A stretch of 64,000 nucleotides of DNA from Pseudomonas anguilliseptica (GCF_021375795.1 NZ_JAEIOI010000002.1:668102-732101), one strand, 5' to 3'; counted from the first letter of the stretch, positions 5,869 to 15,153 are shown. Made by a program: numbers and translations. Notes: generated by a model not told the origin, from the letters alone.

Positions 5869-8325
5869 ATGCAGAAGCTCAAGCTGGTGATGATCGGTAA
5901 CGGCATGGCGGGTGTGCGCACCCTTGAAGAGCTGCTCAAGCTTGCCCCCGACCTCTACGACATTACGGTGTTCGGCGCCGAGCCACACCCGAACTACAAC
6001 CGCATCCTGCTCTCGCCGGTGCTGGCCGGCGAGCAGACCTTCGAGGAAATCATCCTCAACGACCTCAACTGGTACGCCGACAACAACATCCAGCTGATGC
6101 TCAATCGCAAGGTGGTCAGCATCGACCGCAAGAAGCGCGTGGTGACTGCCGATGACGGCAGCAGCGCCGAATACGATCGCCTGCTCATCGCCACCGGTTC
6201 CAACCCGTTCGTGTTGCCGATTCCAGGCAACAAGCTGACCGGGGTGATCGGCTACCGCGACGTGGCCGACACCCAGACCATGATCGACACTGCCAAAACA
6301 CATAGCCACGCCGTGGTCATCGGCGGCGGCCTGCTCGGCCTGGAGGCGGCCAACGGCCTGAAGATGCGCGGCATGGACGTGACCGTGGTGCATTTGTCTG
6401 ACTGGCTGCTGGAGCGTCAGCTGGACAAAACCGCCGGCAAGCTGCTGCAAACCGCGCTGGAAGCCCGCGGCATCCACTTCCGCCTGAATGAGCAGACCGA
6501 AGAGCTGATGGACAACGGCGACGGCCGCGTCTGCGCCGTGCAGTTCAAGAGTGGCGACGTGATTCCCGCCGACCTGGTGGTAATGGCCGCCGGCATCCGC
6601 CCCAACACCGAACTGGCCGAGAAGGCCGGCATTCCGTGCAACCGCGGTATTCTGGTCAACGACACCATGCAGACCTTTGATCCGCGTATTTACTCGATCG
6701 GCGAATGCGCCAACCACCGTGGCATTGCCTACGGCCTAGTCGCACCGCTGTTCGAGCAGGCCAAGGTCTGCGCCAACCACCTGGCCCAGCTCGGCTTCGC
6801 CCGTTATCAGGGCTCGGTCACCTCGACCAAACTGAAGGTCACCGGCATCGACCTGTTCTCCGCCGGCGATTTCATGGGCAGCGAAGGTACCGAGACCATC
6901 ACCCTGTCCGACCCGATTGGTGGCGTGTACAAGAAGCTGGTGGTGAAGAACGACATCCTCGTCGGTGCCTGCCTGTATGGCGACACCGCCGACGGCGGCT
7001 GGTACTTCCGCCAGGTCAAGGAGCAGGCCAACATCAGCGAGATCCGCGATCACCTGATGTTCGGCGAAAACGCCCTGGGCGACGTCGGCCACCAGGGCCA
7101 GAGCAGCACCGCGAACATGCCCGACAGCATGGAAGTGTGCGGCTGTAACGGCGTGTGCAAAGGCACCATCGTCAAGGCGATCCAGGAGAATGGCCTGTTC
7201 TCGGTGGATGAGGTGAAGAAGCACACCAAGGCCGCCAGCTCATGCGGTTCGTGCGCCGGCCTGGTCGAGCAGATCCTGATCAGCACCGTCGGCGGTGCCG
7301 CCGATGTGAAGCCGAAAAGCGAGAAAGCCATCTGCGGCTGTAGCGAGCTGAACCACGGGCAGATCCGCCAGGCGATTCGCGAACAACACCTGACCAGCAT
7401 GGCCGACACCATGGCGGCGCTGCATTGGAGCACGCCAAACGGCTGCGCCACCTGCCGCCCGGCGCTGAACTACTACCTGATCTCCACCTGGCCGGGCGAG
7501 GCCAAGGACGACCCGCAGTCGCGCCTGATCAACGAACGCGCCCACGCCAACATCCAGAAAGACGGCACCTACTCGGTGGTGCCGCGCATGTGGGGCGGCG
7601 TGACCAACCCGTCTGAGCTACGCCGCATCGCCGATGTCGCCGACAAGTACAAGGTGCCGATGGTCAAGGTCACCGGCGGTCAGCGGATCGACCTGCTGGG
7701 CATCAAGAAGGAAGACCTGCCGGCCGTATGGAAGGAGCTGGACATGGCCTCGGGCCACGCCTACGGCAAGTCCATCCGCACCGTGAAAACCTGCGTCGGC
7801 AGTGAGTTCTGCCGCTTTGGCACACAGAACTCGACCCAGCTGGGCATCGATCTGGAACACGACCTGTTCAATATGTGGTCGCCGCACAAGGTCAAGCTGG
7901 CCGTCTCTGGCTGCCCGCGCAACTGCGCCGAGGCCGGCATCAAGGACGTCGGCATCATCGGCGTGGACTCCGGCTTCGAGATGTACATCGGTGGCAACGG
8001 CGGGATCAAAACCGAGGTCGCCGAGTTCTTCGTCAAGCTGAAAACCGCCGAAGAAGTGCGCGAATACAACGGCGCCTTCCTCCAACTTTACCGCGAGGAA
8101 GCCTTCTACCTGGAGCGCACCGTGCACTACATGCAGCGCGTCGGCATGGAGCACATCAAGAAGGCCGTGCTGGAAGACGAGGACAACCGCAAGGCGTTGA
8201 ATGCGCGCCTGCAGTTCGCCCTGTCGTTCGAGCAGGACCCGTGGAAAGAACGCATCGAAACCCCGCAACTGAAAAAAGAGTTCGACCGCATCAGCGTCGT
8301 GCAAGTCGAGGAGGCCACCGTATGA
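5869..8325 (+). CDS. nirB: Assimilatory nitrite reductase [NAD(P)H], large subunit
   Basis: 818 residues. Cytoplasmic siroheme/FAD enzyme that reduces nitrite to ammonium. The N-terminal pyridine nucleotide-disulfide oxidoreductase part starts with the FAD motif VMIGNGMAGVR and has a second nucleotide motif VVIGGGLLGLEA. Two BFD-like [2Fe-2S] segments follow (CGCNGVCKG with CGSCAG, and CGCSELNHG with CATCRP). The C-terminal nitrite/sulfite reductase domain carries the siroheme-4Fe4S cysteines in TCVGSEFCRFG and CPRNCAEAG. Start set at ATG 5869, which has AGGAGA nine bases upstream; the ATG at 5860 sits on top of that site. The stop overlaps the nirD start (ATGA). Expression is governed by the sigma-54 promoter and hairpin leader just upstream. 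Confidence 0.96.
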   Translation: MQKLKLVMIGNGMAGVRTLEELLKLAPDLYDITVFGAEPHPNYNRILLSPVLAGEQTFEEIILNDLNWYADNNIQLMLNRKVVSIDRKKRVVTADDGSSAEYDRLLIATGSNPFVLPIPGNKLTGVIGYRDVADTQTMIDTAKTHSHAVVIGGGLLGLEAANGLKMRGMDVTVVHLSDWLLERQLDKTAGKLLQTALEARGIHFRLNEQTEELMDNGDGRVCAVQFKSGDVIPADLVVMAAGIRPNTELAEKAGIPCNRGILVNDTMQTFDPRIYSIGECANHRGIAYGLVAPLFEQAKVCANHLAQLGFARYQGSVTSTKLKVTGIDLFSAGDFMGSEGTETITLSDPIGGVYKKLVVKNDILVGACLYGDTADGGWYFRQVKEQANISEIRDHLMFGENALGDVGHQGQSSTANMPDSMEVCGCNGVCKGTIVKAIQENGLFSVDEVKKHTKAASSCGSCAGLVEQILISTVGGAADVKPKSEKAICGCSELNHGQIRQAIREQHLTSMADTMAALHWSTPNGCATCRPALNYYLISTWPGEAKDDPQSRLINERAHANIQKDGTYSVVPRMWGGVTNPSELRRIADVADKYKVPMVKVTGGQRIDLLGIKKEDLPAVWKELDMASGHAYGKSIRTVKTCVGSEFCRFGTQNSTQLGIDLEHDLFNMWSPHKVKLAVSGCPRNCAEAGIKDVGIIGVDSGFEMYIGGNGGIKTEVAEFFVKLKTAEEVREYNGAFLQLYREEAFYLERTVHYMQRVGMEHIKKAVLEDEDNRKALNARLQFALSFEQDPWKERIETPQLKKEFDRISVVQVEEATV

Positions 8326-8651
8326 ACTGGCTGGATATCTGCGCCCTGGAAGAAATCAACGTGCTCGGCTCACGCATCATCAGCGGCCCGCGAGGCGATA
8401 TCGCGATCTTTCGCACTTCCGATGACGAAGTATTTGCCCTTGACGACCGCTGCCCGCACAAGGGCGGGCCATTGTCCCAGGGGCTGATCTACGGCAAGCG
8501 CGTGGCCTGCCCGCTGCACAACTGGCAGATCGAGCTGGAAAGCGGTGTGGCGGTAGCACCCGATGTCGGCTGCGCGCACAAGCATGAGGCCAAGGTGGAA
8601 AACGGTCGCGTGCTGCTGGCCCTGAAAGTCGCCACCGCCGAGTGTGCATAA
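8322..8651 (+). CDS. nirD: Nitrite reductase small subunit (Rieske-like)
   Basis: 109 residues, the family's normal length. Small partner of NirB with a Rieske-type fold; here both ligand motifs are kept, CPHKGG near residue 45 and CPLHNW near 65, so a [2Fe-2S] cluster is possible, although many NirD proteins lack it. Soluble, cytoplasmic. The start codon overlaps the nirB stop by translational coupling (ATGA), and the nitrate reductase gene follows after 24 bp. Confidence 0.95.
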   Translation: MNWLDICALEEINVLGSRIISGPRGDIAIFRTSDDEVFALDDRCPHKGGPLSQGLIYGKRVACPLHNWQIELESGVAVAPDVGCAHKHEAKVENGRVLLALKVATAECA

Positions 8652-8675
8652 CCCTGTAGGCGCGGAGAAACGGCC

Positions 8676-11393
8676 ATGGCCAATCAAATCACCGCTTCAA
8701 CCTGCTGCTACTGCGGTGTCGGCTGCGGCGTGCTGATCGAACACGACGGCGAGAAGATTCTCGGCGTCGCCGGCGATCCCAGCCACCCGGCCAACCTCGG
8801 CAAACTCTGCAGCAAGGGCGCAAGCCTGCACCTGACCGGCGACCTCGACGCCCGCGCCCTCTACCCGGAGCTGCGTCTGGGCAAGGGCCTGGCGCGCACT
8901 CGCACGGATTGGGACAACGCCCTGGATCACGCCGCCAACGTGTTCGCCAAAACCATCCGCGAACACGGCCCGGACAGCGTGGCGTTCTATATCAGCGGCC
9001 AGCTGCTGACCGAGGATTACTACGCCTTTAACAAGCTGGCCCGCGCCTTGGTCGGCACCAACAATATCGACAGCAACTCGCGCCTGTGCATGTCCAGCAC
9101 CGTGGTGGGCTATAAGCGCAGCCTGGGTGCCGACGCGCCGCCGTGCAGCTACGAGGACATCGAGCAAAGCGATTGTGTGCTGATCGCCGGCTCCAACATG
9201 GCCTACGCCCACCCGGTGCTGTTTCGCCGTCTGGAAGAAGCCAAAGCCAAGCGCCCGCAGATGAAAGTCATCGTTGTCGACCCGCGGCGCACCGACACCT
9301 GTGACCTGGCCGATCTGCACCTGGCGATTCTGCCGGGCAGCGATGTGGCGCTGTTTCACGGCATTCTGCATATCCTGCTGTGGGAAGGTTGGATCGACCG
9401 CCGCTATATCGACGCCCACACCGAGGGCTTCGACGCCCTGAAAAGCCTGGTGCACGCCTACAACCCACAGATGGTCAGCGAACTGTGCGGCATCAGCGTG
9501 GAAAGCCTGCAACAGTGCGCCCAGTTGATCGGCCAGGCACCGAGCTTTCTCTCGCTGTGGTGCATGGGCCTTAATCAATCCAGCGCAGGCTCGGCGAAGA
9601 ACAGCGCGCTGATCAACCTGCACCTGGCCACCGGGCAGATCGGCAAAGTCGGCAGCGGCCCGTTCTCCCTCACCGGCCAACCCAATGCCATGGGCGGCCG
9701 CGAAACCGGTAGCCTGAGCAACCTGCTACCCGGCCATCGCGAAGCTGCAAACGCCGAGCACCGCGCCGAAGTCGCCCACTACTGGGGCGTCGACAAACTG
9801 CCGGAAAACACTGGCCTGAGCGCCATCGAACTGTTCGAGGCGGTGCGCGTCGGCCAGATCAAGGCGCTGTGGATCGCCTGCACCAACCCGGCGCAGTCGC
9901 TTCCGGACCAGAACAAGGTGCATGAAGCGCTGGCCGCCTGCCCCTTCGTCGTGGTGCAGGAAGCCTTCTTCACCACCGAGACTTGCCACTACGCCGACCT
10001 GCTGCTGCCCGCTGCCAGCTGGGGTGAGAAGGAAGGCACGGTGACCAACTCCGAGCGGCGCATCAGCCATGTGCGCCGCGCCGTTCCAGCGCCCGCCGAG
10101 GCGCGGCCGGATTGGGCGATCACCACAGATTTCGCCCGCCGTTTAGAACCTCTGCTGCGCCCCGGCCTGCCCAGCCTGTTCGCCTTCGACAGCCCTGACG
10201 CGCTGTTCGAGGAATACAAACACCTGACTGCCAAACGCGATCTCGACCTTTCCGGGCTGAGCTACGCGATTCTGGATCACCAAGGTCCCCAGCAATGGCC
10301 TTTCCCGGCCGGCGCGGCTCAGGGAACTGCGCGCCTGTATGGCGACGGCCAGTTCCCAACGGCAAACGGCCGCGCACAGTTTCAGGCCGAGCCATTTCGC
10401 GCGGCCAAGGAAAAACGCGAGACGCGTTATTCCCTGACCCTCAACACGGGTCGTCTGCGTGACCAGTGGCACGGCATGAGCCGTACCGGCTCGGCCGCGC
10501 AGCTGTTCGGCCACGCCCCGGAAGCGCTGCTCAGCCTGCACCCGGACGAACTGCGCCGGCGTCGCCTGCAAAGCGGCGATCTGCTCAAGGTGCGCAGCCG
10601 CCGCGGCAGCCTGATCGTCCCGGTGGTGGCCGATGAGTCGATCCGCAGCGGCCAAGCCTATATGCCCATGCACTGGGGCAATCGCTTTCTCAAGGGCCTG
10701 GGCACCAACGTGCTGACCCAGCCGGCGTTCGATCCGCTGTCCAAGCAGCCGGAGCTGAAACATGCCGGCATCGAAGTGGAAAAGGTCGAGCTGCCCTGGA
10801 GCTTTTTTGCCCTGGTCGAAGGTGATGTGCAGTCGCGCTTCGAGGCATTGCGCCCGTTGTTCGAAGCGTTTGCCTACGCCAACCTGGCACTCACCGGCCG
10901 CGAGCGCCCCGCTCTGCTGATCCGCGCGGCGTGTGCGGTGGCACCCGAGGCCGAGCTGCTGGCACAGATCGACCGCCTGCTCGGCCTGAACAAGGGCCCG
11001 GTGCTGGCCTATGACGACCCGCGCAAAGCCGTCGGCAAGCGCGTACGCATCGAGGACGGACGCATCACGGCGATCCGCCTGGCTGGTGAAACCGCAGCTC
11101 GCGACTGGCTGAAAACCCTGTGGAACGACGGCCAGGCCGATGCCGATCTGCGCCGCTGGCTGCTCGCCCCGCTGTCAACACCGCCAGGCAGTGCCAACGC
11201 TAAAACCGCCAGCAAGACCCTGTGCAACTGCCTGAACGTCAGTGAAGCCTCGGTGTGCGCCGGTATCAAACGCGGCCTCGACCTGAACGGCCTCAAGCAG
11301 GAGCTGAAATGCGGCACCAGCTGCGGCTCCTGCGTACCAGAAATCAAACGACTGCTGGCAACACAAGCCGTGCCAGCGGTAGCAAATGCCTGA
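8676..11393 (+). CDS. nasC: Assimilatory nitrate reductase, molybdopterin catalytic subunit
   Basis: 905 residues. Reduces nitrate to nitrite in the cytoplasm. The N terminus has the [4Fe-4S] cysteines CCYCGVGCGV and KLCSKGA of the molybdopterin oxidoreductase family; the middle carries the Mo-bis-MGD domains (SNMAYAHPVLFRR, VVDPRRTDTCD), and TGRLRDQWHGMSRTG begins the dinucleotide-binding domain. The C terminus adds a BFD-like [2Fe-2S] domain (CNCLNVSEA and CGTSCGSCVPEI), which makes this the longer NasA/NasC class that receives electrons through that cluster. No twin-arginine signal, as expected for an assimilatory enzyme. It lies between nirD and cobA, with cobA 10 bp downstream. Symbol use varies among species (nasA, nasC, nasB). 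Confidence 0.93.
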   Translation: MANQITASTCCYCGVGCGVLIEHDGEKILGVAGDPSHPANLGKLCSKGASLHLTGDLDARALYPELRLGKGLARTRTDWDNALDHAANVFAKTIREHGPDSVAFYISGQLLTEDYYAFNKLARALVGTNNIDSNSRLCMSSTVVGYKRSLGADAPPCSYEDIEQSDCVLIAGSNMAYAHPVLFRRLEEAKAKRPQMKVIVVDPRRTDTCDLADLHLAILPGSDVALFHGILHILLWEGWIDRRYIDAHTEGFDALKSLVHAYNPQMVSELCGISVESLQQCAQLIGQAPSFLSLWCMGLNQSSAGSAKNSALINLHLATGQIGKVGSGPFSLTGQPNAMGGRETGSLSNLLPGHREAANAEHRAEVAHYWGVDKLPENTGLSAIELFEAVRVGQIKALWIACTNPAQSLPDQNKVHEALAACPFVVVQEAFFTTETCHYADLLLPAASWGEKEGTVTNSERRISHVRRAVPAPAEARPDWAITTDFARRLEPLLRPGLPSLFAFDSPDALFEEYKHLTAKRDLDLSGLSYAILDHQGPQQWPFPAGAAQGTARLYGDGQFPTANGRAQFQAEPFRAAKEKRETRYSLTLNTGRLRDQWHGMSRTGSAAQLFGHAPEALLSLHPDELRRRRLQSGDLLKVRSRRGSLIVPVVADESIRSGQAYMPMHWGNRFLKGLGTNVLTQPAFDPLSKQPELKHAGIEVEKVELPWSFFALVEGDVQSRFEALRPLFEAFAYANLALTGRERPALLIRAACAVAPEAELLAQIDRLLGLNKGPVLAYDDPRKAVGKRVRIEDGRITAIRLAGETAARDWLKTLWNDGQADADLRRWLLAPLSTPPGSANAKTASKTLCNCLNVSEASVCAGIKRGLDLNGLKQELKCGTSCGSCVPEIKRLLATQAVPAVANA

Positions 11394-11403
11394 GGAGATC
11401 AAC

Positions 11404-12141
11404 ATGAGCGCAAAAGTCTGGCTGGTAGGCGCAGGCCCCGGTGATCCGGAGTTGCTGACCCTCAAAGCAGTAAAGGCCCTGAATCAGGCCGAGATCGTGA
11501 TGATCGATGATCTGGTCAACCCGGCCGTGCTCGAGCACTGCCCCACCGCGCGGATCATGCCGGTGGGCAAGCGCGGCGGTTGCCGCTCCACGCCACAGGC
11601 ATTTATCCATCGTCTGATGCTGCGCTACGCGCGCCAAGACAAATGCGTGGTACGCCTGAAAGGTGGTGATCCGTGCATCTTCGGCCGTGGCAGCGAGGAA
11701 GCCGACTGGCTGAGCGAGCACGGTATCGAAGTGGAAATGGTCAACGGCATTACCGCAGGTTTAGCTGGGGCGACCAATTGCGGCATCCCCCTGACCCTGC
11801 GCGGCGTCGCCCGTGGCGTAACCCTGATCACCGCCCACACTCAGGACGACAGCAGCCTGAACTGGAGTGCTTTGGCGCAGAGCGGCACCACCCTGGTGGT
11901 GTATATGGGCGTGGCCAAGTTGCCGGAAATCCGCGAAAGCCTGCTGGCAGCGGGCATGCGCAATGACATGCCGGTGGCCATGATTGAGAACGCCTCATTG
12001 CCTGAACAGCGCGAATGCCGCAGCAGCCTGGCAAACATGCAACAAGCCGCACACGACTTCCGCCTGAAAAGCCCCGCCATTCTTGTGATTGGCGACGTGG
12101 CCGCACAACCTGACATGCAGCTCGCTGCGATCAGTGCCTGA
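11404..12141 (+). CDS. cobA: Uroporphyrinogen-III C-methyltransferase
   Basis: 245 residues. Adds methyl groups from S-adenosylmethionine at C2 and C7 of uroporphyrinogen III, giving precorrin-2 for siroheme and cobalamin. Motifs of the SUMT family are clear: VGAGPGDPELLTLKA at the N terminus and VVRLKGGDPCIFGRGSEE in the middle, with GITAGLAG after it. Start chosen at 11404 because AGGAGATCAAC precedes it. As the last gene of the nirB operon it presumably secures siroheme for NirB. No CysG-type dehydrogenase/ferrochelatase domain is fused. Confidence 0.95.
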   Translation: MSAKVWLVGAGPGDPELLTLKAVKALNQAEIVMIDDLVNPAVLEHCPTARIMPVGKRGGCRSTPQAFIHRLMLRYARQDKCVVRLKGGDPCIFGRGSEEADWLSEHGIEVEMVNGITAGLAGATNCGIPLTLRGVARGVTLITAHTQDDSSLNWSALAQSGTTLVVYMGVAKLPEIRESLLAAGMRNDMPVAMIENASLPEQRECRSSLANMQQAAHDFRLKSPAILVIGDVAAQPDMQLAAISA

Positions 12142-12143
12142 CC

Positions 12144-12193
12144 ACTTCGCGCTCCTGCGAAGTTCCCCTCGCCCGCTACCCGCGGGCTTTTTT
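12144..12193 (+). terminator. Terminator of the nirB-cobA operon
   Basis: Two hairpins follow the cobA stop: ACTTCGC/GCGAAGT (12144-12163), then GCCCGC/GCGGGC (12171-12187) followed immediately by six T residues. The second is a standard intrinsic terminator. Confidence 0.85.
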
Positions 12194-12236
12194 ATTGCCC
12201 ACATTTAGATTTGGAGCAGAGCATTTATCGCAGGCA

Positions 12237-12264
12237 TAAAAAAACCCGGCCGAAGCCGGGTTTT
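12237..12264 (-). terminator. Terminator of oprF
   Basis: Perfect stem AAAACCCGGC/GCCGGGTTTT with a four-base loop; read on the minus strand it ends in a run of T residues, 18 bases past the oprF stop. Confidence 0.85.
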
Positions 12265-12281
12265 CTATGCAGCCAGATCGA

Positions 12282-13250
12282 TTACTGCTTGATCTGAGCT
12301 TCTACTTCAGCTTCTACGCGGCGGTTAACAGCACGGCCTGCGTCGGTAGCGTTGTCAGCAACCGGACGGGACTCACCGTAGCCAGCAGCGTTAACGCGGG
12401 AAGGTTCTACACCGTACTGGTTGACCAGCACGTCACGAACAGCGCTGGCGCGACGCTCGGACAGTTTCTGGTTGTAGGCGTCGCTGCCTTTGGAGTCAGT
12501 GTGACCTTCAACCACGGTGGTGGTCTGCGGGTACTGCTTCATGAAGTCAGCCAGGTTTTTGATGTCGCCATAGCTTTCTGGCTTGACCTGAGCCTTGTCG
12601 AAGTCGAACTTCACGTCCAGCTCAACACGAACCAGTTCCAGCGGCTCTTCAGCAGCAGCAACTGGCTCTGGGATCGGCTCAGGAGCCGGTGCCACAACTG
12701 GAGCCGGCTTGCTGCCGCCACCGAAGTTCATGCCGATACCGACGCTTGGAGCCCACTCGGTGTCGCCTTGGTCGATGTTGTACTGAGCTTCAACGCCAGC
12801 ACGGGCATAGAAGTTGTCAGTGAAGTAATACTTGGCGCCGCCGCCAACGTTGGCGAAGGTCGAACCGTTGCGACCGTTACGACCGGACTGACCGATGCTC
12901 TGATCGGAGAAGCCAGCGGAAACGTAAGGACGCAGTGCGTCGCCAGCGTAGTTGAAGTGGTACAGCGCATCCAGAGCGGTGTTGGAGCCCTTGATGTTGC
13001 GGCCATCTTCACCACGTGCGTTGTGCACTTCGTCGTAGCTCAGGCGCAGTTCAACGTCGTCAGTCAGGTAGTAGCCGATGCTACCGCCGAACAGGTTGCC
13101 GTTGTTTTTGAAGTCACGGGCGCTGTCGAAGATTTCCTTCTTGGCGAAACCCTCCACTTCTACAGCGCCTTGGCCTTGAGCGAGAGCGCTCAGGGAAGAG
13201 GTGGCCAACAGCGAGCCAATAACAGCGCCTAGAGTGTTTTTCAATTTCAT
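12282..13250 (-). CDS. oprF: Major outer membrane porin OprF
   Basis: 322 residues. Abundant outer-membrane protein that gives non-specific diffusion and ties the membrane to peptidoglycan. A signal peptide (MKLKNTLGAVIGSLLATSS, cleavage after ALA) precedes an eight-stranded barrel region, a short Pro/Ala-rich linker (KPAPVVAPAPEPIPEPV) and an OmpA C-terminal peptidoglycan-binding domain with VEGHTDSKGSDAYNQKLSERRA. The start at 13250 removes an upstream extension and has AGGGA before it. It lies downstream of sigX in the same direction; a candidate ECF-type promoter overlaps the end of sigX. Confidence 0.97.
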   Translation of the reverse strand: MKLKNTLGAVIGSLLATSSLSALAQGQGAVEVEGFAKKEIFDSARDFKNNGNLFGGSIGYYLTDDVELRLSYDEVHNARGEDGRNIKGSNTALDALYHFNYAGDALRPYVSAGFSDQSIGQSGRNGRNGSTFANVGGGAKYYFTDNFYARAGVEAQYNIDQGDTEWAPSVGIGMNFGGGSKPAPVVAPAPEPIPEPVAAAEEPLELVRVELDVKFDFDKAQVKPESYGDIKNLADFMKQYPQTTTVVEGHTDSKGSDAYNQKLSERRASAVRDVLVNQYGVEPSRVNAAGYGESRPVADNATDAGRAVNRRVEAEVEAQIKQ

Positions 13251-13341
13251 TACGAGAATCCCTATCTTGGTGGTCAGTAAGTTGTCTGACAGACACAAGA
13301 CAACTCAGCCGGCAATTCTACCAGAATTAACCGCTTACTAT

Positions 13342-13366
13342 GACGTCTTTATTCCAACTAAGTTTC
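13342..13366 (-). promoter_or_regulatory. Candidate ECF sigma (SigX-type) promoter of oprF
   Basis: On the minus strand GAAAC (13362-13366), a 16-base spacer and CGTC (13342-13345) fit the general ECF pattern. It overlaps the last codons of sigX and would start RNA about 85 bases before oprF. SigX control of oprF is established in P. aeruginosa; this exact site is my inference. Confidence 0.45.
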
Positions 13367-13948
13367 GGGATTGTCAGAAAATTTATCACGCAGCCGATCG
13401 AGTGCCCGCTTATAACGCATTTTCGTCGCGCTCAAGCCCATGTGCATGATGTCGGCAATCTCCTGAAACTCCAGCTCTGCGACAAAACGTAGCACCAGAA
13501 TTTCCCGGTCAATCGGATTGACGTGCACCAGCCAACGGTCAAGACCGCCTTTGTCTTCGGGCTTTGGCGTCTTTTCTTCGGAGGCTTCTTCAAGCGGATC
13601 CAAACTTAAGGCGTCAATAAGACGGCGTTTACGCCGTTCTTTGCGATATTGGGTAATACATTCGTTATAGGTAATGCTGTACAGCCAGGTTTTGAACTTC
13701 GACTTACCTTCAAAGTTCTTCAGGCCATATAAGACCTTGAGCATTACTTCCTGGCAGACATCATCGGCGTCACGCTCGTTGCCCAAGTAACGCGCGCACA
13801 CATTGAACAAGGTGCGCTGATAACGACGCATCAGTTCTTCATAGGCACGGGTTATGTGGAATAACTCGTCATGCGCACGCGCCACCAACTCTTCATCCGA
13901 GAGCTCGCGGGGGTCGTAGCGTAGAGACGCAGAATGGGCTTTATTCAA
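13358..13948 (-). CDS. sigX: ECF sigma factor SigX
   Basis: 196 residues. Extracytoplasmic-function sigma-70 factor that directs RNA polymerase to envelope and fatty-acid genes, including oprF. Region 2 is visible in the stretch from RRYQRTLFNVCARYLG to DADDVCQEVMLKV and FKTWLYSITYNECITQYRKERR; region 4 in DREILVLRFVAELEFQEIADIMHMGLSATKMRYKRALDRLRDKF. The frame opens with TTG at 13948 and no strong ribosome binding site. The N-terminal residues MNK...RYDPREL agree with what I recall of SigX, so I keep this start. No anti-sigma gene follows. Flanked by oprF downstream and cmpX upstream, the usual Pseudomonas order. Confidence 0.95.
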   Translation of the reverse strand: MNKAHSASLRYDPRELSDEELVARAHDELFHITRAYEELMRRYQRTLFNVCARYLGNERDADDVCQEVMLKVLYGLKNFEGKSKFKTWLYSITYNECITQYRKERRKRRLIDALSLDPLEEASEEKTPKPEDKGGLDRWLVHVNPIDREILVLRFVAELEFQEIADIMHMGLSATKMRYKRALDRLRDKFSDNPET

Positions 13949-14035
13949 AACGAGTCGGGCCGACAGTCAGGACAAAAGCCAGCGCAGCCCTGAATCAGGC
14001 TGCGGATTGGCCGCATACAATAACAGGGATTGGCC

Positions 14036-14851
14036 TTAGCGGCTGCTTACCTGCTGCTCGAGCAAAGTACGGTTGGCCACTGAAACCAGCTCGCCCGCTT
14101 CCGTCAGCAGGGTGGTCTTGACCGTTCCGATCTCCTCGATCTGCCCTTCGACCGCACCGATCTGCACTTGTTGCCCAACTTCATACAACTCACGCACATA
14201 AATACCCGCCAGAATCTGGCTGGCGATATCGCGGCTCCCCAGCCCCAGGGCCAGCGCCACTGCGAGGCCCACGGAAATCAGCACGATGGCGATCACGTTG
14301 TTGAGCAGGTCAGTCTTGACCTCCAACTGGCCGATGGCCACCGAGATGCTGATGATGATCACCAGGCCTTGGGCAATACGCCCCAAACCGTTGGCGTAAT
14401 CCAGGCCGACACCTTCCGCGGCACCGCGCACCAGGCCACTGACCAGTTGCGCCAGTAATACACCAGCCAGCAGCACCAGAGCCGCACCAAAAACTTTCGG
14501 CAGGTACAAGGCCAGCACATCGAGGGTTGCGGAAACCCGCTCCAGGCCCAGGGACTCAGCGGCGGTAACCAGGAAGATCAACAACACGAACCAGTAGACG
14601 ATCTTGCCGATCAGGGTCGATACCGGTACCTGAATGCCAGCGCGGCTCAGCAACTTGGTCAGGCCAGTGCCCGCCATCAAGCGATCAAGGCCGATCTTGC
14701 CGAGCAATTTCGACAACAGGGTGTCGAGGAACTTGGCCACCACGAAACCCAGTAGCACCACCACCATGGCACCGAACAGGCGCGGGATAAAGGCGGCAAT
14801 CGGGGTCCACACGCTGGCCATCGCATCAACCAGAACTTGAGTAAATTCCAT
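14036..14851 (-). CDS. cmpX: Mechanosensitive-channel-like membrane protein CmpX
   Basis: 271 residues. Small inner-membrane protein of the MscS-related group. Several hydrophobic helices (around IAAFIPRLFGAMVVVLLGFVVAKFL, IVYWFVLLIFLVTAAESLGL, VFGAALVLLAGVLLAQLVSGL, VIAIVLISVGLAVALALGLGSRDIASQILAGIY) precede a soluble tail with a beta-domain-like segment (EVGQQVQIGAVEGQIEEIGTVKTTLLTEAGELVSVANR) typical of MscS proteins. Reported in Pseudomonas to affect SigX activity and envelope stress. The start follows the crfX stop by only two bases, implying coupled expression. Confidence 0.9.
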   Translation of the reverse strand: MEFTQVLVDAMASVWTPIAAFIPRLFGAMVVVLLGFVVAKFLDTLLSKLLGKIGLDRLMAGTGLTKLLSRAGIQVPVSTLIGKIVYWFVLLIFLVTAAESLGLERVSATLDVLALYLPKVFGAALVLLAGVLLAQLVSGLVRGAAEGVGLDYANGLGRIAQGLVIIISISVAIGQLEVKTDLLNNVIAIVLISVGLAVALALGLGSRDIASQILAGIYVRELYEVGQQVQIGAVEGQIEEIGTVKTTLLTEAGELVSVANRTLLEQQVSSR

Positions 14852-14853
14852 GC

Positions 14854-15099
14854 TCAGTCAGCCTTATCAGTCGAACGAATTGAGGGTTTGCGGCGTGAAA
14901 CAGGGGCAACATGCGCTGAGCCGTTATTCAGGGCAATCATCAGCGCACTCAGCCAGTGGCCCATCAGGGCAAACAGGTCACCCGCGCCGACCTGGCGATT
15001 GGCGGTCTTCAGCACGCGATGCAGGCAGGCATCATCGTCGTGGCTCGAGGTGGGTGACTTGAGCAAATCGCGCAGTGATTCTTCAAACGGATCGTGCAT
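14854..15099 (-). CDS. crfX: CrfX protein (small, unknown function)
   Basis: 81 residues. A small soluble protein conserved upstream of cmpX in Pseudomonas; no biochemical function is known to me. It has an acidic N terminus (MHDPFEESLRDLLKS), no membrane segment and a basic, low-complexity C terminus. I start at ATG 15099, which has GAGGT eight bases upstream, rather than at the GTG four codons earlier. It overlaps nearly end to start with cmpX, and a possible ECF promoter lies upstream at 15127-15151. Confidence 0.75.
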   Translation of the reverse strand: MHDPFEESLRDLLKSPTSSHDDDACLHRVLKTANRQVGAGDLFALMGHWLSALMIALNNGSAHVAPVSRRKPSIRSTDKAD

Positions 15100-15126
15100 G
15101 GCGCACCTCACAGGATGTGACGGCTA

Positions 15127-15151
15127 GACGAGGCATAAACAGAGCAAGTCA
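15127..15151 (-). promoter_or_regulatory. Candidate ECF-type promoter for crfX-cmpX
   Basis: On the minus strand TGACT (15147-15151), a 16-base spacer and CGTC (15127-15130), the same spacer and -10 as the candidate oprF promoter, placed between the cmaX stop and the crfX start. The -35 is a weak match. Confidence 0.33.
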
Positions 15152-15153
15152 CA

